Shown here: one piece after another, positions 16,394-24,835 of the stretch
Numbering within the stretch: the stretch's first letter is position 1
Layout: every line of letters begins with the position of its first letter
Source of the DNA: JAXMAZ01 sp046350115
Lineage (GTDB): Bacteria > Planctomycetota > Planctomycetia > Gemmatales > Gemmataceae
Length of the DNA: 64,000 bases
Direction: 5' to 3'
Assembly: GCA_046350115.1 (NCBI GenBank)
Contig: JAXMAZ010000003.1
Coordinates: 310,001-374,000, forward strand
Notes under the pieces: model-generated
What the model was told of the DNA's origin: nothing
Databases searched by the model: none
Seen by the model: the letters and a program-made list of their open reading frames with translations, nothing else
Translations under genes and position numbers: made by a program

Positions 16394-16584
16394 CCCCCGA
16401 CCCGCGGCTGATGGAAGACGTGTCCGCCGCCTCCGCCGCCTACGCGGTCAACCTGCTGCCGGAGATCGTCCGGCTGGCCCCGTCCGAGGCGTTCGAGCGG
16501 CTCCGGCTGATGTTCGAGGCGGCGCTCGTCGCCTACACGGACAGGGCCGCCGGGTGGGGGCTGCCGGAGCCCAGCGACAACTGA
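16390..16584 (+). CDS. Small hypothetical protein, GTG start
   Basis: 64 residues read from GTG at 16390, overlapping the previous stop as GTGA. That coupling is the main reason to accept it. The sequence (LMEDVSAASAAYAVNLLPEI, then LAPSEAFERLRLMFEAAL) forms an amphipathic helical protein. An internal ATG at 16411 is an alternative start. It lies in the conserved-looking tight string of element genes. No function can be assigned. Confidence 0.5.
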   Translation: MTPDPRLMEDVSAASAAYAVNLLPEIVRLAPSEAFERLRLMFEAALVAYTDRAAGWGLPEPSDN

Positions 16585-16673
16585 GGAGGGGCGACGCGGG
16601 ACGGGGCGGTGGAGGAAGTGACCAAACGATCCGTGTGGGGGCCGGCGGCGGCCCCCGACCAAGGAGACCCGTG

Positions 16674-17114
16674 ATGAACAGGCGTGAGTACTACCTGGAC
16701 CCCCGGCAGCGCGCGGCCCTGGAGCGGCGGATGTTCGAGGCCGCCCGGGACGTGCTGTACGCCGAGGGGAAGGCGAGCAGCGGGCTCAGCCCGGGCTCCC
16801 CCGTTGCGAACGAGCCGCGGCTGCGGGAGGCCTTCGACCGGCACATGGAGCGGGACTGGCCGGCCTTCCGCCGGCAAATGCGGCTCCTTTCGGACGCCCG
16901 GCTGGAAGACCACCTGGCCGACGCGGTGGAGCGGCTCGACGCCCTGGGGCTGAAGCAGATGGCGGCGAAGCGGCAACCGCCGCTCGCGCCGTCGCCCGTC
17001 GATCACCTGACTCGCGATCAGTACGAAGACGCGTTGGACGCCGCCGAGGCGAACGGCATCGCCCGACACGAGGCGGCGTCCGCACCGCCCCCGACGGTCG
17101 GCAAGCGGCGGTGA
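16674..17114 (+). CDS. Hypothetical protein of the integrative element
   Basis: 146 residues from ATG 16674, preceded by AAGGAGA. It begins MNRREYYLDPRQRAALERRM and is highly charged and helical throughout (LREAFDRHMERDWPAFRRQM). It ends with a disordered Pro/Ala tail. The residues LEDHLADAVERLDALGL suggest a coiled coil. The family is not recognised. It is followed by a hairpin and the next small gene. Confidence 0.55.
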   Translation: MNRREYYLDPRQRAALERRMFEAARDVLYAEGKASSGLSPGSPVANEPRLREAFDRHMERDWPAFRRQMRLLSDARLEDHLADAVERLDALGLKQMAAKRQPPLAPSPVDHLTRDQYEDALDAAEANGIARHEAASAPPPTVGKRR

Positions 17115-17126
17115 GGACGCCGTCCA

Positions 17127-17160
17127 TCCCCCATCCGCAGGCTCTGCGTGGGTGGGGGCT
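17127..17160 (+). terminator. GC-rich hairpin between element genes
   Basis: A local inverted repeat: CCCCCATCC, then GCAG GCT CTGC, then GGGTGGGGG. It lies 13 nt after the stop of the 16674-17114 gene. No T-run follows, so it may be a processing or pausing structure rather than a clean terminator. Confidence 0.4.
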
Positions 17161-17190
17161 TCCCTGTCCTTCTGTTAACGGAGACGCCCA

Positions 17191-17430
17191 ATGACCGAGT
17201 TTGCGCCGGTGTTCCTCTGGTTCGCCATCGGCCTCGCGACCGGGGTGATCCTCACCCCGGCCGGCGAGGGGCTCGCAGACAGGATCACCCGCCGGCGGAA
17301 GAAGTCCGAAATCGAGGCGGAAACGGACGCGGAGCGGGTGAACCGCGAGTACGCCCACGCCAAGCTGCTGGAGACCAAGCTCCACTGAAAGCGGCTCAAG
17401 CAACTGATCCGCGAGGACAAGGGGTACTGA
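17191..17430 (+). CDS. Small membrane protein with in-frame TGA
   Basis: Opens MTEFAPVFLWFAIGLATGVI, a clear N-terminal membrane helix, followed by a basic stretch (DRITRRRKKSE) and a charged helix. The frame stops at TGA 17386-17388 after 65 residues. It then continues in the same frame, KRLKQLIREDKGY, to a second TGA at 17428-17430. The extension keeps the same charged-helix character as the preceding residues. A single TGG-to-TGA change (Trp to stop) is therefore the simplest reading, giving an original protein of 79 residues. It is unclear whether this is a mutation or an error. Confidence 0.5.
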
Positions 17431-17463
17431 GTTGTGAGCCGTCTACCAACTGAGGAGAACGCC

Positions 17464-17832
17464 ATGGGAGGGCAGAAACAGCCGCCGCTCGCGGGCCTGC
17501 GGCCGCTCGACCTGCGGGCGGCCGACCTCCGGGGTGTCCACCTCGGCAGCCTAAGCCTGGCGGGGGCCGACCTGCGAGGTGCGGACCTCCGGGGCGTCAA
17601 CCTGAGCGGCCTCGACCTGACCGGGGCCGACCTCCGCGGGGCGGACATGCGGGGGTGCAACGCCCAGCGGGCCTGCTTATACGGGGCCAAGATGCAGGGT
17701 GCCGACCTGACCGGGGCGGACTTCCTCATGGCCGACCTCCGCCAGGCCGACCTGAGCGGCTCCCGCACCGCCGAGGCCCGGCTGCCGGGTCCTGCGCCGG
17801 AGCAGCAGCCGACGCGGGGGCGGGGGAGGTAG
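17464..17832 (+). CDS. Pentapeptide-repeat protein
   Basis: 122 residues from the ATG preceded by GAGGAG. Residues about 10-90 are tandem A[DN]LRG-type pentapeptides (ADLRGADLRGVNLSGLDLTG, then ADLRGADMRGCNAQR). These should fold into a right-handed quadrilateral beta-helix. Some family members protect DNA gyrase by mimicking DNA, but most have no known function. The repeat ends in a disordered tail (PGPAPEQQPTRGRGR). It lies within the integrative element 31 bp after the previous frame. Confidence 0.8.
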   Translation: MGGQKQPPLAGLRPLDLRAADLRGVHLGSLSLAGADLRGADLRGVNLSGLDLTGADLRGADMRGCNAQRACLYGAKMQGADLTGADFLMADLRQADLSGSRTAEARLPGPAPEQQPTRGRGR

Positions 17833-17834
17833 GC

Positions 17835-18026
17835 ATGCGGAGCCAGCAGACCGACTGCGCCTGGGACGCCGCGTGGGCGGTCGTCGGGCTGGTGCCCGGC
17901 GACCCCACGTCCGAGCAACGCCGCGCCCTCTTCCACGCCGTGTACGAGCCGATCCTGGCCGCGATCCAGCGGTACGAGTGGCTGCGGGCCCGGGAGCGGC
18001 CGCGAGGGCAGGGGGGTACGCGATGA
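17835..18026 (+). CDS. Small hypothetical protein
   Basis: 63 residues beginning 2 nt after the pentapeptide gene's stop and ending in an ATGA overlap with the following gene. The sequence (SQQTDCAWDAAWAVVGLVPG, then FHAVYEPILAAIQRYEWL) is a compact helical protein. The tight coupling to both neighbours supports it as a real gene. The family is not recognised. Confidence 0.55.
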   Translation: MRSQQTDCAWDAAWAVVGLVPGDPTSEQRRALFHAVYEPILAAIQRYEWLRARERPRGQGGTR

Positions 18027-18253
18027 AGCTCCGCACGCCCAAGCAGATCGCGGCCTCGACCGGGCTGTCTGCCTCGCTCATCTACGCCCTGGTCCGGCAG
18101 GGCCGCCTCCCCGCCTACCGGATCGGCTGCCACGGGCGGGGCAGGGTGATGATCGCCGAGGAGGACTGGGAGGGCTTCCTCCGGACGTGCAAGCCGTCCG
18201 ACTGGAAGACGGACGGCGACGGCGAGGAGGCCTACCGCCGCCACGCGAAGTGA
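18023..18253 (+). CDS. Excisionase-like helix-turn-helix DNA-binding protein
   Basis: 76 residues. It starts MKLRTPKQIAASTGLSASLI and continues YALVRQGRLPAYRIG, the winged helix-turn-helix of the excisionase/MerR-like family ('..e.a..l.vs...v..lir.G.lpa.riG'), then an acidic tail. In mobile elements such proteins bind the attachment site and direct the recombinase toward excision. It overlaps the upstream gene by 4 nt and converges with the recombinase gene 3 nt away. This supports a xis-int module. Confidence 0.85.
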   Translation: MKLRTPKQIAASTGLSASLIYALVRQGRLPAYRIGCHGRGRVMIAEEDWEGFLRTCKPSDWKTDGDGEEAYRRHAK

Positions 18254-18256
18254 CCC

Positions 18257-19297
18257 TCAGGCCCCGCCCTCCCGGCGGGGTCTGTCGGTTTCCACCACCT
18301 TGGCCGCCGCCGCCTTCAGGGCGTCGATCCGCAGGTGGAGCGAGTCGTAGAACTTCGAGATGATCTGCGGCGAGTTGCCCGCGAGCTGGGCCATCATGTT
18401 CGCCGACAGCCCCTTCGCCAGCCCCTCCGTGATGAACGTCCGCCGCAGGTCGTAGGGCAGGTACCCCGGCACCCCCGCCCGCGCCGCCGCCCGCTTCAGG
18501 GCCCGGCTCACCACCTGCCGCCGCCACTGGCCGATCTTCGGCGACCGCAGGAGCAGCCCGGTCGGGTGCTTGTCCGCCAGCCGCCTCAGGATGGCCAGGG
18601 CCTCCGGCACCAGCACGATGATCCGCGGCCGGTTGGTCTTCTTCGCCGTCTTGTGCTCGGGCAGCGGGATCAGCCCGTTGGCGAAGTCCACCTTCTCCGC
18701 CGTCAGCCGGCCCAGCTCCGAGAACGGGCGGGCCCCGGTCAGGCTGCACAGGGTGAGGAAGTCCTTCAGCTCCGGGCCGCAGGCGGCGAAGATCTTCGCA
18801 CGGTGGTCCGGCGGGATGATCTGCTCCCGCCGCTTGAACTTCCCCCGCTTGACGCCCTTGATCGGCGAGGCCGCCAGCCGCTGCTCGGTCACCGCCCAGT
18901 TGAACAGGGCGATCAGCGTGGAGATGGCCAGCGCCCGGGTGGACGGCCCCCACTTCAGGTGGGCCGCCAGCCAGTCCTTGACGTGCGGGACGCGGACGTC
19001 GGGGGCCTTCTTGTTGCCGACGAACTCGCAGAACCCGACCAGGTACCGGCGCTGCACCTGGTACGTCTCCGCCCCCTTGGTGGCCTTGGCCTCGTCCAGG
19101 TACAGGCCGACCAGGTGCCGCAGGGACGGGCGGGGGCCGCCGTCCTCGGCCGACTCCGCCGGGCGGTCGGCCATGAGCTGGTGGAACGCCTTCTCGGCCT
19201 CCTTCTTGTCGCGGGAGAGCTTGACCTGCTCCCCGCCCACGGTGGTCATGTACCACCCGGTCTGTTTGCGGAACCAGACGCCGGGTTTTCGGGCCAT
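18257..19297 (-). CDS. Tyrosine recombinase / integrase
   Basis: 346 residues. The N-terminal half (60-150) matches a SAM-like core-binding domain (SLRHLVGLYLDEAKAT and onward). The catalytic half (170-330) includes LTGARPFSELGRL (first Arg), a KTAKKTNRPRIIVL strand, then PYDLRRTFIT (second Arg) and SKFYDSL (nucleophilic Tyr). The usual His before the second Arg is Tyr here (PYDLRRTF), and the later His/Trp position reads LAGNSP. The two Arg and the Tyr are present, so it could be active. It should integrate or excise the surrounding element. Its gene converges on the excisionase-like gene, the classical boundary of such elements. Confidence 0.85.
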   Translation of the reverse strand: MARKPGVWFRKQTGWYMTTVGGEQVKLSRDKKEAEKAFHQLMADRPAESAEDGGPRPSLRHLVGLYLDEAKATKGAETYQVQRRYLVGFCEFVGNKKAPDVRVPHVKDWLAAHLKWGPSTRALAISTLIALFNWAVTEQRLAASPIKGVKRGKFKRREQIIPPDHRAKIFAACGPELKDFLTLCSLTGARPFSELGRLTAEKVDFANGLIPLPEHKTAKKTNRPRIIVLVPEALAILRRLADKHPTGLLLRSPKIGQWRRQVVSRALKRAAARAGVPGYLPYDLRRTFITEGLAKGLSANMMAQLAGNSPQIISKFYDSLHLRIDALKAAAAKVVETDRPRREGGA

Positions 19298-19305
19298 GGG
19301 GCACC

Positions 19306-19334
19306 TTGGCGCGGGGGCCGTGCTGGTGTACTAT
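19306..19334 (+). promoter_or_regulatory. Sigma-70-like promoter of the GntR-ABC operon
   Basis: TTGGCG (19306-19311), exactly 17 bp spacer, then TACTAT (19329-19334). It is oriented toward the GntR-like gene about 95 bp downstream. The -10 overlaps GTGTACTA, with GTACAG eight bases later, an arrangement that could be a YtrA/GntR operator. Confidence 0.5.
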
Positions 19335-19427
19335 GCCGCCGGTACAGTCAGATCCCGGGCGGCGGCGGGGTGGGCATCGGTATTCTACCGGAATCCGTGC
19401 AGGAATTCAGTGCAGGCGGCGGACAAC

Positions 19428-19838
19428 ATGAGGATATCCCTGCTGAATTCGAGCAAGGTGCCGATCTACGAGCAGATCACCAGCCAGGTCGTGTTCGCCG
19501 TCGCCGCCGGGGATGTGGCCGCCGGCGACCTGGTGCCGAGCGTCCGCGACCTGGCCCAGCAGCTTTTGGTCAACCCGAACACTGTCGCCCGGGCTTTCCA
19601 GGACTTGGAACGACTCGGCGTGTTGGAGGCCCGCCGCGGGCTGGGCATGGCCGTCACGGCCGACGGGCCGAAGCGGTGCCGGGACCGCCGCAAGGCGATC
19701 GTCCGGGAGCGGGTGAAGGACGCCCTTCGGGAAGCCGCGTCTGCCGGGCTGACGATGGCCGACGTACATGACATGATCGACGCCGAATGGCCGGCCCTGT
19801 CCGGCGAGCGGAACGACCACCCCAGGACACCTCGCTGA
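19428..19838 (+). CDS. GntR-family regulator, YtrA subfamily
   Basis: 136 residues. It begins MRISLLNSSKVPIYEQITSQ, the typical GntR start, and continues with the winged HTH AAGDLVPSVRDLAQQLLV, then NPNTVARAFQDLERLGVLE. The C-terminal extension is short (about 60 residues), as in the YtrA subfamily, whose members repress nearby ABC transporter operons. It lies 18 bp upstream of an ABC ATPase gene. It very likely regulates its own operon by binding near the promoter. Confidence 0.9.
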   Translation: MRISLLNSSKVPIYEQITSQVVFAVAAGDVAAGDLVPSVRDLAQQLLVNPNTVARAFQDLERLGVLEARRGLGMAVTADGPKRCRDRRKAIVRERVKDALREAASAGLTMADVHDMIDAEWPALSGERNDHPRTPR

Positions 19839-19856
19839 CCCCTGCGGAGCCGGCTC

Positions 19857-20807
19857 ATGTCTGCCGACGACAACGCCATCGTGACCGACGGGCTGATCCT
19901 CCGCTACCGCGGGAAGGCGGCCCTCGACAGGTTTGACCTGCGGGTGCCGGCAGGTGCGGTGATGGCCCTGCTCGGGGACAACGGGGCGGGCAAGTCCACC
20001 TGCATGAAGGTGCTGACCGGCCAGCTCCGCCCGGACCGCGGCACCGCCACCATCCTCGGCCTCGACTGCTGGGCGCACTCGTCCGCGTTGCGGCCCCGGG
20101 TCGGGTACGTGCCGGACCGGCCGAAGCTGTACGACTGGATGACGGCGGCCGAGATCGGCTGGTTCGCCAGCGGGTTCTATCCGCCCGGGTTCCTCGACCG
20201 GTACGACGACTGGATGACCCGGCTGCGGCTCGACCCCAAGAAGAAGCTGAAGGACTTGTCCAAGGGCGGGTACGCGCGGGTCGGTCTGGCCCTGTCGCTC
20301 GCCCCGGACCCGCAGGTGCTGCTGCTCGACGAGCCGACGTCCGGCCTCGACCTGATCACCCGGCGGGAGTTCCTGGCCAGCCTGGTCGAGTTCGCGGCCG
20401 AAGGGCGGACGGTGCTCATCTCCAGCCACTCGATCGCCGAACTGGAGCGGGCCGCCAGCCACGCCGCGTTCGTCCGGGACGGCAAGGTGGTGTTGACGGC
20501 CACCCTCGACACCCTCCGCGGCCGGTTCCGGCGGGTGTCCATGCGGTGTGCCGGCATCGCCCCCGACCCGGCGTCCCTCGGCAAGCCGCTGGACACGGTT
20601 CGCACCGGCCGGTTCGTGCAGTATTTGCTCCAGGATCCGAACCCGCTCGCCCTGGACGGCCTGCGGGACATCCCCGGGGTCACCGACCTGGAGGACCAGC
20701 CGGTCGGGCTGGAGGAGATCTACGCCGCCCTGATGGGCCACCCGCCCGAACCGGAGGCGGACGCCGACCCGGCCCGGAACGGCGAGCCGGAAGGGGTGCT
20801 GCCGTGA
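19857..20807 (+). CDS. ABC transporter ATP-binding protein
   Basis: 316 residues. Walker A is GDNGAGKST near residue 40, Walker B LLLDEPTSGLD near 160, and an H-loop SSHS follows near 190. The signature is degenerate, LSKGGYARV, rather than LSGGQ. An extra C-terminal domain of about 100 residues follows the nucleotide-binding domain, as in CcmA/Nod-type exporters. It is translationally coupled to the permease downstream (GTGA overlap) and controlled with the GntR regulator. The substrate is unknown. Confidence 0.9.
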   Translation: MSADDNAIVTDGLILRYRGKAALDRFDLRVPAGAVMALLGDNGAGKSTCMKVLTGQLRPDRGTATILGLDCWAHSSALRPRVGYVPDRPKLYDWMTAAEIGWFASGFYPPGFLDRYDDWMTRLRLDPKKKLKDLSKGGYARVGLALSLAPDPQVLLLDEPTSGLDLITRREFLASLVEFAAEGRTVLISSHSIAELERAASHAAFVRDGKVVLTATLDTLRGRFRRVSMRCAGIAPDPASLGKPLDTVRTGRFVQYLLQDPNPLALDGLRDIPGVTDLEDQPVGLEEIYAALMGHPPEPEADADPARNGEPEGVLP

Positions 20808-23757
20808 CCCGCCAACTGGTATGGAAGGAGGTGCGGGAGCAGGCGGCGGTGCTGATCGCCCTACTCGCCCTCGGGGCCGGGGTGCTGGCCGCGACGGCGA
20901 CCCTGCTCGACCCGCCGACCGGGGCGGACGGGCTGAGCGCCCGGTCCGTCACCCCGCCCGGCCGGCTGGCCCTGGTGATGCTGGCGCTGACCGCCGGGGT
21001 GGTGGTGGGCGGGACGCTGTTCGCCGGCGAGCGGGAGGGTGGGACGTTCACCTTCCTCGACCAGTTGCCGGCGTCCCGGTGGGCGGTGTGGTGGCGGAAG
21101 GTGGCGACCGGGGCGGTGCTCGCGCTGGTCGTCGCGGCCGGGCTGTGGGGCGGCGGCCGTCGCCTGGTTGCTCGGCCCGCCGACCGCCCTGCCGGGGTGG
21201 GCGATCGTCGTAGGGGATGGTGGCCGCAGGCGGGTTCGGGTGGGGGGTGCTGGGGTCGGTGTACGCCCGGAACTCGCTCGCCGCTTGCGGGGTCGGGCTG
21301 CTGGTGGCGACCGTCGCCGGCGGCCTGCTGTTCCCGCTCACCGCGGCCGCCCTGTCGGTCGCGCGAACCACTTACGGGTACGACTTCACCCTCCGACGGG
21401 ACGTGTGGGGGACGGCCGCTCTCGTGACCGGGTGGGGGCTGATCGCCCTGCCGCTGCCGGTCGCCTGGTGGCTGTACACGGCCCCGGACCGGAGCCGGCT
21501 GACCGGGCTGGGGATGGCCGGCCTGCCGCGGCTCGCCGGCGTTCGCCGGGCTATCCCGACGATGCCGGGCCTGAGACTCGGGGCGTCCACCCGCCGGCTG
21601 GTGTGGCTGTTCGTCCGACAGCACCGGGTGGTGGCGGGCGTCCTGGTTGCGAACGGGCTGCTCGCCGGTGGCATCTTCCTGATCCCGGACGCGCCGGCGG
21701 CCGCCATCTGGCCGATCGTGTCCCTGCTCGCCGGGGTGCTGGCCGGGGTGGTGACGGTGGCCGACGAGCAACAGGCCGGGGCGGTCCGCTTCTGGGGCGA
21801 GCGACGGTTGCCGGCCGGCCGGCTGTGGCTCGCCAAGGTGACGCTCGGTCTGCTTTTGACCGGGGCCGTGCTCGTCGCCCTCCTGGTCCCGGCGGTCCTG
21901 GCCGCGGTGATCAATCCGCCGCGCCTGAACCGGCCTCCCGGGTCCGTTCTCGGCGCGGTCCTCCACTCCGGGGTGCTGGCGGAACTCGACTTCCCGGTGT
22001 GGACGTACTTGCTTGTCTGGCCGGTGTACGGGTTCGCGTTCGCCCACCTGGCCGGGCTGTTGTTCCGCAAGACGCTCGTCGCCGGGGCGGTCGGCGCCCT
22101 GCTCGGCGGGACGTTCGCCGCCGTCTGGATGCCGTCCCTGTTGGCCGGCGGGGCACACCGGTGCCAGGTGTTCGCCCCGGTGGTGGTCACGCTCCTCACC
22201 GCCCGGCTGCTGGTCTGGCCGTGGGCCACCGACCGCATCGGCACCCGCCCGGCTCTGCGACGGCTGGTGATCGGCACGGCCGCGGTGGTGGCCGCGGTTG
22301 CCGTCGGAATCGGCTACCGGGTGGCCGAGGTGCCGGCTGTTCCGACGGCCGACGAGCACCTGAAGTTTGCCGCCACCCTGCCGACGACCGACGACCAGCA
22401 GGCGGGCCGGGTCGTCCGCCGGGCGATCGGCCAGTTCGAGGAGCGCAAGGAGTTGATTAGCGAGAAGGCCGACCGGCCCGTCGCCCCGGAACTGCCGGCG
22501 GAAGTGCGGAAGCTGGTCGGCCTGCCGCCGGCGGACCCCCGCCCGCCCCAGGATCTGCGGTATGTCGAGCAGTGCTGGGAGGTGGTCAGGGTCGGATACC
22601 CGCGGAACCGGCCGGACTTCGACCGCTGGCTGACCCGGGCCGCCCAGCCGACCCCCGACGGGGCCAGTTGGGAACGGATGCTGGCCGAGGCGGCGGCCAA
22701 ACCGACCGGCGTACTGGAAGACCCGAACGAGATGACGATCGACACCGGGCCGAGGCACGTCCGATCGCTACACGGGCTGGGCGGGGTGTACTTGGCCCGC
22801 GGGCTACTCGCCCAGCACAACGGTGATCCGGAGGACTTCGCCCGGAGGCTGCCGGTTTGGCTGGCGACCCTGCGGACTGCGCGGAAACAGACGATCGCCA
22901 CCGTACAGGCCACCGGGTACGCCTACGAGCGGTCCATGTACCAGGCGGTCGATCGCTGGCTGGACCGGCTGGACGGTCGCCCCGACCTGCTCCGTGTGGC
23001 GCTGGCCGCCGTGCTCGCTCACGACGCGGCGGACGTCATCCACCCCGAGCAGACGCGGCTCGCCGAGCAGGTCGTGGCCTGGAACGCCGTCTCCTACCCG
23101 GCCCTCTGGCTGCCCCGCTACCTGGACTCGCTGCGGCCGTGGGAGGCCGGCCGGTGGGACCGGCTCGGCACCAGTCGGACGACCGAGGCGGAGTCCGAGT
23201 TGGTGGCGTTCGCCTGGGCGGTGCCGTGGGAGCGGGAGCGGCTGCGGCGGGTCCACGGCCTGGGCAACACCGCCCAGTCGCCGGGCGACCCGGCCGCGTT
23301 CGCCCGCGGCGCCCCGGGGTGGCAACTGACGACCGCCCGGTACTTCCCCGAACAGTCGGTCAGTTCCTGGCGGAGGTCTGCGACGATCGAGCGATTGGCC
23401 GCGATCGTCAAGCTGGCGGTCCGACTGTACCACGCGGAAACCGGGCAGTACCCGCCGTCGCTCGCCGAGTTGACCCCGAAGTACATCCCCGAGGGGCTCA
23501 CCCTGTCGGCCGGCTGGGCGGTGTTCGAATACCGGTTCGCAGCCAATCGTGTCCTGGTCGATCAGAATGGCCTGCCGGTCGAGCGAATCGCACGAGGTCA
23601 GCCGGTGTTCGTCGCCCGGATCCCGAACGTCGGTTACGGCGGGGGGCCGATCCCGCGCGGAACGCCGGGCAGCACCGGCATCGAAGGAGGCGACCTGACC
23701 CAGTACGAGATTCAGTTCCCGGTCCCTCTTCCCTCACGCGGGGCGACCAAGCGGTAG
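20804..23757 (+). CDS. ABC transporter permease with long C-terminal extension, frame broken twice
   Basis: GTG start overlapping the ATPase stop. The first 115 codons encode membrane segments and the motif FAGEREGGTFTFLDQLP, shared by ABC-2 exporters. The frame then breaks at GGGG 21147-21150 and at GGGG 21213-21216. Deleting one G at each site restores a continuous reading, LWAAAVAWLLGPPTAL and IVVGMVAAGGFGWG, into the long 846-residue remainder. The intact product would be about 983 residues: roughly ten membrane helices, then a soluble domain of about 450 residues. Two one-base excesses in G runs suggest consensus errors, though genuine inactivation cannot be excluded. Confidence 0.7.
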
Positions 23758-23845
23758 CCGGCGCGGGGCCGATCAGCTTATGATCCCCCTTTACGGGAGC
23801 CGGCCCGTTGCCGCGGCGGGCGGGCGGCCTGACAAGGGGGACATC

Positions 23846-24406
23846 ATGAGCCGGGTCGATGACGCTGGGTTGGACCTGTTGTTCCGGGCCGCCCGGACGC
23901 ACACCCACTGGCTGCCGAAGCCGGTGGGCGACGACCTGCTCCGGCAGGTGTACGACCTGGCCAAGATGGGGCCGACCTCGGCCAACATGTGCCCGCTGCG
24001 GATCGTCTTCGTCCGCACCCCGGAGGGCAAGGCGAAGCTCAAGCCGTGCCTGGACGCGGGCAACGTGGACAAGACGATGGCCGCCCCGGTGACGGCCGTC
24101 CTCGGCATGGACGTCCAGTTCTACGAGCTGATGCCGAAGCTGTTCCCGCACACCGACGCCAAGTCCTGGTTCGACAAGCTGCCGGAGCCGGTGTTGGAGG
24201 CCATCGCCCTGCGGAACTCGTCTCTCCAGGGGGCGTACTTCATGCTGGCGGCCCGGGCACTCGGGTTGGACTGCGGGCTGATGTCCGGGTTCGACAACGC
24301 CCAGGTGGACGCGGCGTTCTTCGCCGGCACCGCGGTCAAGTCGAACTTCCTGTGCAACCTGGGGTACGGCGACCCGTCCAAGCTCCACCCCGCAGCCCGC
24401 GGCTGA
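23846..24406 (+). CDS. rutE: RutE/HadB-like nitroreductase-family reductase (malonic semialdehyde reductase type)
   Basis: 186 residues, preceded by AAGGGGG. The sequence tracks RutE closely: GPTSANMCPLRIVFVRTPEG, AAPVTAVLGMDVQFYE, LFPHTDAKSWF, RNSSLQGAYFMLAARALGLD and NLGYGDPSKL. The family binds FMN and reduces 3-oxopropanoate (malonic semialdehyde) with NAD(P)H during pyrimidine breakdown. The C-terminus departs after KLHPAARG, whereas RutE ends around PRLSFEEA. In the next frame the DNA reads PRSPRLTSDEA, so a missing C in CCCC 24388-24391 probably truncated it here. No other rut genes are nearby. Confidence 0.8.
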   Translation: MSRVDDAGLDLLFRAARTHTHWLPKPVGDDLLRQVYDLAKMGPTSANMCPLRIVFVRTPEGKAKLKPCLDAGNVDKTMAAPVTAVLGMDVQFYELMPKLFPHTDAKSWFDKLPEPVLEAIALRNSSLQGAYFMLAARALGLDCGLMSGFDNAQVDAAFFAGTAVKSNFLCNLGYGDPSKLHPAARG

Positions 24407-24496
24407 CGTCTGACGAGGCGCCGGCTGGCTTGAACCGGGTCCGGTCGCTGGCACAAGTTCTGCAGCGGCTCAATCGTCGCCCAAGGGGGAACTGAG

Positions 24497-24835
24497 ATGG
24501 CCGCGAACAGACCGGACCCGTCTTGGACGGGGGAAACAAAACTCGACCGGGCCGAACTTGGGGCGGTGTCGGTGCGGCGACCGGTGGCCGTCCGGGCGTT
24601 CGTCGGAATGGGCGTCGCGAAGGAGTACAGTATGCCGGCCGTCCTGGCGACGGCCGGGGTTGGTATGAACCTGTTGGCGTACACCCGTCGAGCGGCGGTC
24701 ATTGGCGGGGTCGCCGGGGCGTTGACCGGGTGGGGCTGGATGGCGGTGACGGGGACGGCGGTCACGACACCGTCGGCCGGACCGCCGCGGAGTCGGGTTC
24801 CTTCAGTCCCGCGGGGGGATGAAGTCCGCACGTAG
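24497..24835 (+). CDS. Possible hypothetical protein (weak)
   Basis: 112 codons preceded by AAGGGGG at a suitable distance from the ATG. The sequence (LAYTRRAAVIGGVAGALTGW) contains one plausible membrane segment. It overlaps the 3' end of the convergent TolB-like gene by 33 nt and shows no recognisable family. Random open frames are common at this GC content, so it may not be a gene. Confidence 0.25.
   Translation: MAANRPDPSWTGETKLDRAELGAVSVRRPVAVRAFVGMGVAKEYSMPAVLATAGVGMNLLAYTRRAAVIGGVAGALTGWGWMAVTGTAVTTPSAGPPRSRVPSVPRGDEVRT

Noticed and set aside
17386..17388. Selenocysteine reading of the TGA in the small membrane protein
   Set aside because: No hairpin at SECIS distance and no redox motif around it. 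A nonsense change or error is simpler.
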